Shown piece after piece: positions 1-4,994 of a stretch of 6,469 nt of DNA (position 1 is its first letter; every line of letters begins with the position of its first letter). Source of the stretch: Deltaproteobacteria bacterium (lineage in GTDB: Bacteria; Desulfobacterota; B13-G15; RBG-16-54-18); the NCBI GenBank assembly GCA_003646745.1, contig QMLM01000099.1, positions 1 to 6,469 of the forward strand, written 5' to 3'. The position numbers and the translations under genes are program-made. The notes beneath the pieces are model-generated. The model did not search any database and had not been told where the DNA came from. It was given only the letters and a program-made list of their open reading frames with translations.

Positions 1-44
1 CCTTTGGGTGGATAAATTGAGCAATTAATAATAAGGAGGGGGAA
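1..44 (+). other. Leader region upstream of lemA
   Basis: This is a short AT-rich stretch before the first gene. All three forward frames hit a stop within the first 28 bases, so it could hold the tail of an upstream gene, but nothing can be recognised from so few codons. I see no convincing -35/-10 pair; AT-rich runs around 12-34 could be part of a promoter whose other half lies outside the window. Confidence 0.4.
33..42 (+). promoter_or_regulatory. Strong Shine-Dalgarno of lemA
   Basis: AAGGAGGGGG ends two bases before the ATG at 45. The AAGGAGG core leaves a 5-base gap to the start. It is the strongest canonical ribosome binding site in the window and fixes the lemA start. It is also the target of a possible long-range pairing with the pyrimidine tract at 624-636. 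Confidence 0.8.
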
Positions 45-620
45 ATGGGAAGAGGAACGAAGGTAGGCTTGATTATTGTAGCTATAGTTCTCGTTTTATT
101 ATTGGGTTTCTACTCTTATGTTAAGAAGACCTATAACGAACTTGTGACCCTGGATGAGGGGGTTAAAGCGGCCTGGGCTCAAGTGGAAAACCAACTCCAG
201 CGCAGGATGGACCTTATCCCCAACTATGTGGAGACGGTGAAAGGGTATGCCCGACATGAGAGGGAGGTTTTTTTGAAGGTTACCGAGGCAAGGGCCAAGG
301 CGGCAGGGGCAGGGAGTATATCCGAGAAGATAGCGGCTAACAATGAGTTAACAGCGGCTCTGGGTAGGCTGATGTTAGTGGTGGAACGTTACCCCGATCT
401 CAGGGCTAATCAGAACTTCATCCGTCTCCAGGATGAGCTGGCTGGGACTGAAAACCGTATCGCCGTGGAGCGCAGGAGATACAATGAGGCGGTCAGGGCC
501 TATAATGTCCGCATCAGGAGTTTCCCCACCAACATCTTGGCTGGCATCTTCGGCTTTAGGAGGGCTCCTTTTTTCGAGGCCCCACAGCAGGCCAAGAAAC
601 CACCAAAAGTGAAATTCTGA
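45..620 (+). CDS. lemA: LemA family membrane-anchored protein
   Basis: The 191-residue product has the LemA family layout: a short cationic N-terminus, one hydrophobic helix at about residues 7-26, then a long charged helical region predicted to form a coiled-coil bundle. Family hallmarks visible are YNELV just after the membrane segment, a QLQRRMDLIPNYVETVKGY stretch, ERYPDLRANQNF at about 114-125, a REVF-type segment, and ENRIAVERRRYNEAVRAYN near the C-terminus, followed by the usual short Pro/Lys-rich end. Length is normal for the family (about 185-200). The N-terminal helix probably acts as an uncleaved anchor with the helical bundle outside the cytoplasmic membrane, as proposed for relatives. 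The biochemical function of LemA is unknown; homologues are linked to envelope or stress phenotypes and often sit beside TPM-domain or HtpX-type genes, neither of which is here. It lies 30 bp upstream of the recycling genes and may be co-transcribed with them. Family identity is very likely; its role is not known. Confidence 0.95.
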   Translation: MGRGTKVGLIIVAIVLVLLLGFYSYVKKTYNELVTLDEGVKAAWAQVENQLQRRMDLIPNYVETVKGYARHEREVFLKVTEARAKAAGAGSISEKIAANNELTAALGRLMLVVERYPDLRANQNFIRLQDELAGTENRIAVERRRYNEAVRAYNVRIRSFPTNILAGIFGFRRAPFFEAPQQAKKPPKVKF

Positions 621-638
621 TCCTTTCCCCTTCCTTTT
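621..638 (+). other. 18-base pyrimidine tract after the lemA stop
   Basis: Directly after the lemA TGA come 18 uninterrupted pyrimidines on the + strand, in a window that is otherwise purine-rich on this strand. Positions 624-636 (TTTCCCCTTCCTT) are antiparallel-complementary to 33-45 (AAGGAGGGGGAAA) at all 13 positions if one G-U wobble (38 with 631) is allowed. The tract also means that the next gene has no Shine-Dalgarno at the usual distance. It is not a terminator: there is no stem. Any regulatory function is inference. Confidence 0.4.
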
Positions 639-650
639 ATGGTTGAACTG

Positions 651-1601
651 ATGAAGGCCATGATTCTGGCCGCCGGCCGCGGAAAGAGGTTGGAGCCTCT
701 GAGCAGGGTTAGACCCAAACCCCTCTTTCCTGTGCTGAACAAGCCACTGCTGGGGGTCATCATCGGGCAACTAAAGGGAATAGGAGCAGGGGAAGTCATC
801 ATCAACGCCCACCATTTGGCTGAAAAGATAGAAGACTTCGTATACAGGGGAAAATGGGGTCTAAGGGTGGAGGTAAGGCGTGAGCCTGCGATTCTAGGCA
901 CTGGAGGAGGTATCAAGAACTGTGCTGACTTCTTCAAAGACACCCCTTTTTTCTTGGCGGTAAATGCCGACATATATCACACCTTTGATCTGAACCCTGT
1001 TCTTAAATACCATGAAGAAGCAAATAACCTAGCCACTTTGGTACTATATGACTATCCTCCTTTCAATCAGGTAGGAGTAGATCAGCAGGGGAGGATCATC
1101 AGCATTAGGGGGAGAGAGTTACAAAGATGTACTTCTCCTGCTCGTATTCTCACCTTTACAGGAATCCATATCATTTCTACTGAACTGCTAGCTTATATTC
1201 CCCATGCTGAATATTTCGATATCATGAAGCTTTATACCGAACTTGCCTCCCGAGCAGAGGCCGTCAGGGGTTACCAGGTGAGGGATGGATATTGGCGAGA
1301 TATAGGCAGGTTGCAAGACTACTGCATCTTGCATCAGCATCTATTGGCAGAAGGCGCAAGGCCCCTAATACATTCCACGGCCCGTGTAGAGGAGGATGTC
1401 AGGATGGAGGGGGTTGTTTGTGTAGGCGGAAGGACTCATATTGGGAGGGGCTCCCTAATTAAGGACTCCATCCTTTGGGAAGAGATTGTTGTGGAGGAGG
1501 GGAGTATATTGGAGGGATGCATCGTAGGGGATGAGACAAAGGTAGAAGGTAAGCACAGGGGGGAGGTCTTGGCCCCTGGGGGGAGTTATGTCAAGGGATA
1601 A
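651..1601 (+). CDS. murU: MurU-like sugar-1-phosphate nucleotidyltransferase with beta-helix tail
   Basis: The 316-residue protein (start at 651) belongs to the NTP-transferase family. It opens with MKAMILAAGRGKRLEPL (signature loop, G9-x-G-x-R13) and has PKPL at 22-25 with the conserved Lys23, NAHH at 52-55, GTGGGIK from 83, metal-binding Asp107 in NAD, a TFTGIHIIS strand typical of MurU relatives, and YWRDIG at 214-219. Unlike Pseudomonas MurU (about 223 residues, catalytic domain only), residues ~241-302 form hexapeptide-like turns of a left-handed beta-helix, as in GDP-mannose pyrophosphorylase-type enzymes. Predicted role: cytoplasmic MurNAc-1-phosphate + UTP to UDP-MurNAc. The upstream ATG at 639 is in frame and would add four residues, but the family start matches 651; neither has a clear Shine-Dalgarno, so coupling to lemA translation is possible. 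It overlaps the kinase gene by 14 bp. The enzyme class is certain; the UDP-MurNAc substrate is inferred from the kinase, LdcA and Mpl neighbours. Another sugar phosphate remains possible. Confidence 0.8.
   Translation: MKAMILAAGRGKRLEPLSRVRPKPLFPVLNKPLLGVIIGQLKGIGAGEVIINAHHLAEKIEDFVYRGKWGLRVEVRREPAILGTGGGIKNCADFFKDTPFFLAVNADIYHTFDLNPVLKYHEEANNLATLVLYDYPPFNQVGVDQQGRIISIRGRELQRCTSPARILTFTGIHIISTELLAYIPHAEYFDIMKLYTELASRAEAVRGYQVRDGYWRDIGRLQDYCILHQHLLAEGARPLIHSTARVEEDVRMEGVVCVGGRTHIGRGSLIKDSILWEEIVVEEGSILEGCIVGDETKVEGKHRGEVLAPGGSYVKG
1578..1585 (+). promoter_or_regulatory. G-rich Shine-Dalgarno of amgK inside murU
   Basis: GGGGGGAG lies within the last codons of murU, two bases before the ATG at 1588. 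A second G-rich run (AGGGGGGAGG) sits at 1557-1566, probably too far away to serve this start. Placement inside the upstream gene, with a 14-bp gene overlap, suggests translational coupling of the nucleotidyltransferase and the kinase. Confidence 0.6.
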
Positions 1602-2634
1602 GAGATATGGGACAAAGGGTTCGCCGTCATCGGATTTAATCAGGTTTGTTCATGGTTATCTATCGGGGGGAAGAATCTCTTGGGAAGAGATCGCCGGAGA
1701 TGGTTCGGGAAGGTGTTTCTACCGTGTCAGGAAAGGGGAAGGGAGCTGGGTGGTTATGGTACAAGATCGTCCGCCAAGAGATCAGCGCGGGATAAGTGAA
1801 AACGATTCCTTTCTCTACATCGCCCAGCACCTGAGGCGGAAGGGAGTACATGTGCCGGAGATATACGCTTACGAGAAGCACAGGGGTTGGTTCATCATGG
1901 AGGATCTGGGAGACCGCCATCTCCAGACCGAGGTCATGAGAGTAAGGAGAGATCAGCAGAGGGTAAAGGAGCTCTATCGAAAGGTAATAGATGACCTCAT
2001 CATCATTCAGGTGGAGGGGCGAAAGGGTTTTGACCCTTTTAAGACCCATAACCCCCCCTATGACCAAGGTTTCATGCTAGCGTGGGAATCGGAATATTTT
2101 CATTTTGCCTTCTTGGTAGGTTACCTCGGCCTCTGTATCCCTGATGAAGAACTCAGTGGCGAGTTGGAAGAATTGGCCCACAAGGCAGCACAGGCACAAG
2201 GGGGGTATTTTCTTTATCGGGACTTCCAGTCCAGGAATATAATAATAAGGGATACAGGGCTGGGCTTCTTGGACTTTCAAGGGGCTAGGCTTGGCCCTCT
2301 ACAGTATGATCTGGCCTCCCTCCTGCTGGACCCCTATGTGGAACTGGAGGAGGAGGTTCAGGAAGAACTTATGGCCTACTACCTGCAGCGGATACAGGAG
2401 CTATTGCCATTGGACCCAAAGGGGTTTCGTGAAATATATCCATTAGTAGCCATTCATCGTAACATGCAGATTTTGGGTGCCTTTGCCTTCCTAATTCAAG
2501 CCAGGGGAAAGGAATTCTATCGAAGATATATTCCTCCTGCCTTGAGGAGCCTGCGGACCCTTTTGAGGGATGGGAGATTTGACGCTTACAGGCGATTGAG
2601 GAAGGTGGTTTTCGAGGATATTAAAGGGATATGA
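1588..2634 (+). CDS. amgK: AmgK-like MurNAc/GlcNAc anomeric kinase (phosphotransferase family)
   Basis: The 348-residue protein has the aminoglycoside phosphotransferase/protein-kinase-like fold. From the N-terminus there is a phosphate-loop-like GDGSGRCFYRV at 37-47, a hinge-like MEDLG at 104-108, the catalytic loop YRDFQSRN at 210-217 (general base Asp212, metal ligand Asn217), and the DFG-equivalent LDFQGA with Asp229, followed by GPLQYDLASLLLDPYVEL. The 'DFQ.A..GP..YDL.SLL.D.Y' pattern matches the family of Pseudomonas AmgK, which phosphorylates MurNAc (and GlcNAc) at the anomeric hydroxyl using ATP; antibiotic kinases lack it. The catalytic-loop HxD has Tyr210 instead of His. Length is normal (about 335-350). 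The start at 1588 overlaps murU by 14 bp, and the conserved region begins around residue 16. The adjacent nucleotidyltransferase would use its sugar-1-phosphate product. No signal peptide or membrane segment is seen, so it is cytoplasmic. The fold and pairing are clear; the exact sugar is inferred. Confidence 0.82.
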   Translation: MSRDKRYGTKGSPSSDLIRFVHGYLSGGRISWEEIAGDGSGRCFYRVRKGEGSWVVMVQDRPPRDQRGISENDSFLYIAQHLRRKGVHVPEIYAYEKHRGWFIMEDLGDRHLQTEVMRVRRDQQRVKELYRKVIDDLIIIQVEGRKGFDPFKTHNPPYDQGFMLAWESEYFHFAFLVGYLGLCIPDEELSGELEELAHKAAQAQGGYFLYRDFQSRNIIIRDTGLGFLDFQGARLGPLQYDLASLLLDPYVELEEEVQEELMAYYLQRIQELLPLDPKGFREIYPLVAIHRNMQILGAFAFLIQARGKEFYRRYIPPALRSLRTLLRDGRFDAYRRLRKVVFEDIKGI

Positions 2635-2635
2635 G

Positions 2636-3553
2636 GTGATGACGCGCCCGAGAAAGCCTCCAAGTCTGTCTGCGGGGGATGCCGTTGGCATTGTGGCCCC
2701 GGCCAGCTACATCCCCAAAGGAGGTGAGCAATATCTACAGTTGGGGGTCCAGAAGCTGAAAGGGGTAGGCTTCGGTGTTAAATATTCCCCTTCACTGCTG
2801 CAAAGGAAATATCTCTACTTGGCCGGGGAAGACAAGGAACGGGCGAAAGAGCTCATGGCAATGTTTTTGGACCCTGATGTCAAGGCCATCCTTTGCACCC
2901 GTGGGGGCTATGGTGCTCAACGGATCATTCCTTATCTAGATCCCACTATTATCCGAAATCATCCCAAGCCTTTGGTAGGGTGCAGTGATATAACGGTTCT
3001 GCTCATCTATCTGTTGCAAAGGTGTGACTTGATCCCCTTTCATGGTCCTAACGTGGCCACTCGTCAGTTTGTGGAGGGGGATGAAGAGATGGGTGTTTCT
3101 CTAAGAGAAGCCTTAACTTCTGCCGCCCCTTTAGGGGAGGTTAGGTGTTCTGTGTTGCGTGGGGGAAAAGCCCAAGGGGAGATAGTTGGTGGTTGCCTAT
3201 CCTCATTGGTGACCACCATTGGGACCCCTTATGAGGTAGATCTTAGGGGAAAGATACTATTTTTGGAAGATGTAGATGAATCACCTTACAAGATCGATAG
3301 GATGCTCACCCACCTGAAGGAAGCAGGGAAATTATGGGAGGTGGAGGGGATCGTACTCGGCCAGATGCCGGGATGCGACCCGGGAGATGGTCTATTACAG
3401 GAGGTGATAATGGATGTTTTGGGGAATTTAGGTGTCCCCATCCTTTTCGGGTTTCCCTCTGGTCATGGACCAATGAACATTACCGTCCCTCTCGGGGTAG
3501 AGGTAGTGGTGAAGGAGGAGGCAGTGATCTTTCAAGAGGGGGGGGTAGAATGA
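2636..3553 (+). CDS. ldcA: LD-carboxypeptidase (S66 family), cytoplasmic murein tetrapeptidase
   Basis: The 305-residue protein is a full-length peptidase family S66 member. It removes the terminal D-Ala from L-Ala-gamma-D-Glu-meso-DAP-D-Ala recovered from the wall, giving the tripeptide that Mpl accepts. The catalytic triad is visible: nucleophile Ser117 in GCSDIT, Glu211 in LFLEDVDESPYKIDRML, and His277 in GHGPMN, followed by the characteristic ITVPLG. The N-terminal GDAVGIVAPAS and the RGGYGA segment are also typical. No signal peptide is seen, fitting a cytoplasmic enzyme. Two start codons stand together: GTG at 2636, one base after the amgK stop, and ATG at 2639. A weak purine-rich AAAGGG at 2623-2628 could serve either, 7 or 10 bases away, so one residue is uncertain. 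The 3' end runs through an 8-G tract and overlaps mpl by four bases. Substrate is inferred from the family and from adjacent mpl; identity is very likely. Confidence 0.93.
   Translation: MMTRPRKPPSLSAGDAVGIVAPASYIPKGGEQYLQLGVQKLKGVGFGVKYSPSLLQRKYLYLAGEDKERAKELMAMFLDPDVKAILCTRGGYGAQRIIPYLDPTIIRNHPKPLVGCSDITVLLIYLLQRCDLIPFHGPNVATRQFVEGDEEMGVSLREALTSAAPLGEVRCSVLRGGKAQGEIVGGCLSSLVTTIGTPYEVDLRGKILFLEDVDESPYKIDRMLTHLKEAGKLWEVEGIVLGQMPGCDPGDGLLQEVIMDVLGNLGVPILFGFPSGHGPMNITVPLGVEVVVKEEAVIFQEGGVE
3536..3545 (+). promoter_or_regulatory. Shine-Dalgarno of mpl within a G8 homopolymer
   Basis: GAGGGGGGGG lies at the end of ldcA, with eight consecutive G at 3538-3545, four bases before the mpl ATG at 3550. 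It serves as ribosome binding site while also encoding the C-terminal Gly-Gly of LdcA. This strong site decides the mpl start at 3550, although its reading frame stays open well upstream. The same tract is a candidate slippage point. Confidence 0.7.
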
Positions 3554-4959
3554 TACGCACTGAGAAGGGCCAAACAATTTATTTTCTTGGCATAGGTGGA
3601 ATCGCCATGGCCCAGGCTGCCCTTTTACTTAAAGAGATGGGGTATGAGGTAAAGGGATCAGATATATCCCTTTACCCGCCGACGGATAGGCTTTTGCAAG
3701 AAGGGGGGATTATTGTAAAGGAAGGATATGATCCGGCTCATCTCTGCCCCCGTCCAGATATGGTTGTGATCGGCAACGCCATCTCCAGGGGCAATCCGGA
3801 GGTGGAGACCATTCTGGAGGAGGGGATTCCTTACCTCTCACTGCCAGAGTTGATCAGGAGGATGCTTCTGTCAGAGAGGCGATCAATGGTGGTGGCTGGA
3901 ACCCATGGAAAGACCACTACCGCTTCCCTGCTTGCCTGGCTTATGTTTAGGGCTGGGTTAGATCCTTCTTTTCTGATCGGGGGGATCCCCATAAACTTCG
4001 GCCGAGGGGTTCACCTTGGGAGAGGAGATTGGGTAGTTTTGGAGGGTGATGAATACGACAGTGCCTTTTTTGACAAACGCCCCAAGTTCCTCCATTACCT
4101 CCCGGGGGTAATAATTCTGAACAACATAGAATACGACCACGCCGACATCTATCGGAACTTGGAAGAGGTAAAGCTTTCCTTCCTCCGCCTCATCGACGTT
4201 ATTCCCCCCGAAGGGATCATTGTTGCCTGTGCCGATGATGAGGCTGTAGGGGAGGTGATATGTAAGGCCCCTTGTCGCGTGGAGACCTTCGGGGCAGCAG
4301 GGAAATGGTCGCCAAAGGGAGTGAAGGTAACACAAAAGGGGATAAGCTTTCGCCTTCAGAGGGGGAAGGAGGAATTGGGCGAGTTTGGACTGTCGCTATG
4401 GGGTGAACATAATCTGAGAAATGCGTTGGGGGCAGTAGTGGCTGCTTATCTCATCGGCCTTCCCTTGCCGGAGATACAGGAAGGTCTACGGACCTTTCAG
4501 GGGGTTAGGCGTCGGATGGAGGTGGTTGGGAAGGCCAGGGGGGTGACCGTAATAGATGACTTTGCCCATCATCCCACCGCCGTACGCGCTGTCTTGCAGG
4601 CTGCAAGGTCTCGTTTCCCCGGCCGGCGACTTTGGGCCATTTTTGAGCCCCGAACCCAAACAATGCGCCGGGGAATCCTGCAAGGAGAGCTTGCTTTGGC
4701 CCTGGGAGAAGCCGACCGAGCAGTAATCGGTAAAGTCTCCCTGAACTCAACACAAGAGGGATTGGATCCACAAAGACTTGTTCAGCAGATCAGGGGGGTT
4801 AAGGGAGATGCTGCTGCCATATATCTGGAAGACCCCCGGCAGATCATTGTCTACTGCGTCGAAGAGGTAGCGCGTGGTGATGTTATATTAGTAATGAGCA
4901 GTGGCTATTTTGCTGGCCTTCCTTGGAAGATATTAGATGCCTTAAAAAATTCCGCTTGA
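3550..4959 (+). CDS. mpl: UDP-N-acetylmuramate:L-Ala-gamma-D-Glu-meso-DAP ligase
   Basis: The 469-residue protein is a Mur ligase of the recycling type. It joins recovered tripeptide to UDP-MurNAc with ATP, forming UDP-MurNAc-tripeptide in the cytoplasm. An N-terminal Rossmann-like domain starts with GIGGIAM at 14-20. The P-loop GTHGKTTT is at 117-124. Next come EGDEYDSAFFDKRPKF at 165-180 and NNIEYDHADIY at 191-201; the DEYDSAFFDKR signature separates Mpl from MurC. The C-terminal ligase domain has DDFAHHPTAV at 336-345 and the FEPRTQTMRRG segment. Length is close to E. coli Mpl (457). The frame is open back to 3334, but conserved sequence begins at Met 3550, which has a strong Shine-Dalgarno and an ATGA overlap with the ldcA stop, so translation is probably coupled. 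LdcA supplies the tripeptide and the MurU/AmgK pair would supply UDP-MurNAc, which makes this enzyme the meeting point of the operon. Confidence 0.95.
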   Translation: MIRTEKGQTIYFLGIGGIAMAQAALLLKEMGYEVKGSDISLYPPTDRLLQEGGIIVKEGYDPAHLCPRPDMVVIGNAISRGNPEVETILEEGIPYLSLPELIRRMLLSERRSMVVAGTHGKTTTASLLAWLMFRAGLDPSFLIGGIPINFGRGVHLGRGDWVVLEGDEYDSAFFDKRPKFLHYLPGVIILNNIEYDHADIYRNLEEVKLSFLRLIDVIPPEGIIVACADDEAVGEVICKAPCRVETFGAAGKWSPKGVKVTQKGISFRLQRGKEELGEFGLSLWGEHNLRNALGAVVAAYLIGLPLPEIQEGLRTFQGVRRRMEVVGKARGVTVIDDFAHHPTAVRAVLQAARSRFPGRRLWAIFEPRTQTMRRGILQGELALALGEADRAVIGKVSLNSTQEGLDPQRLVQQIRGVKGDAAAIYLEDPRQIIVYCVEEVARGDVILVMSSGYFAGLPWKILDALKNSA

Positions 4960-4964
4960 CATAT

Positions 4965-4983
4965 TTTGCCATAATCTGGCAAA
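4965..4983. repeat. Perfect inverted repeat in the mpl-cca gap
   Basis: TTTGCCA, a 5-base spacer TAATC, then TGGCAAA: a perfect 7-bp inverted repeat filling most of the only intergenic gap between these genes. It lies just after the mpl stop and overlaps the region where a cca promoter would be expected; a TTGACA hexamer precedes it at 4956-4961. As RNA it makes a short hairpin with no following U-run, so it is a poor intrinsic terminator. It could be an operator for a dimeric regulator or an mRNA stem; neither can be shown here. Confidence 0.5.
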
Positions 4984-4994
4984 GAAAATAGGCC

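Noticed and set aside
375..973. Open frames of 131 and 157 residues on the minus strand across the lemA/murU region
   Set aside because: They overlap each other and two convincing + strand genes, have no recognisable domain, and look like shadows of the purine-rich coding strand.
1660..2067. Minus-strand frame of 135 residues inside amgK
   Set aside because: Complement of a well-conserved kinase domain; no domain, no sensible start signal.
1588..2634. Aminoglycoside resistance gene (phosphotransferase fold)
   Set aside because: The C-terminal LDFQGA...GPLQYDLASLL pattern and the adjacent nucleotidyltransferase fit the AmgK-type sugar kinases; nothing points to an antibiotic substrate.
3334..3549. 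N-terminal extension of mpl to an ATG at 3334 (72 extra residues)
   Set aside because: It lies entirely inside ldcA in another frame, is Gly/Arg-rich with no Mur ligase similarity, and Met 3550 has a strong Shine-Dalgarno right before the conserved GIGGIAM segment.
3958..4771. Minus-strand frames of 125, 88 and 65 residues inside mpl
   Set aside because: They are antisense to conserved Mur ligase motifs and show no protein family features.
3550..4959. MurC (UDP-MurNAc:L-alanine ligase) instead of Mpl
   Set aside because: The EGDEYDSAFFDKRPKF segment is diagnostic for Mpl, and the gene directly follows ldcA rather than mur/div genes.
4956..4984. Complete sigma70 promoter for cca starting at TTGACA 4956
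   Set aside because: At spacers of 15-19 bases only poor hexamers such as GCAAAG occur; CATAAT at 4970 is only 8 bases away. Kept only as part of the palindrome finding.
4965..4990. Intrinsic terminator or sigma54 promoter at the mpl-cca palindrome
   Set aside because: The 7-bp stem is not followed by a T-run on either strand. The TGGCA half has no TTGC element at the required distance on either strand.
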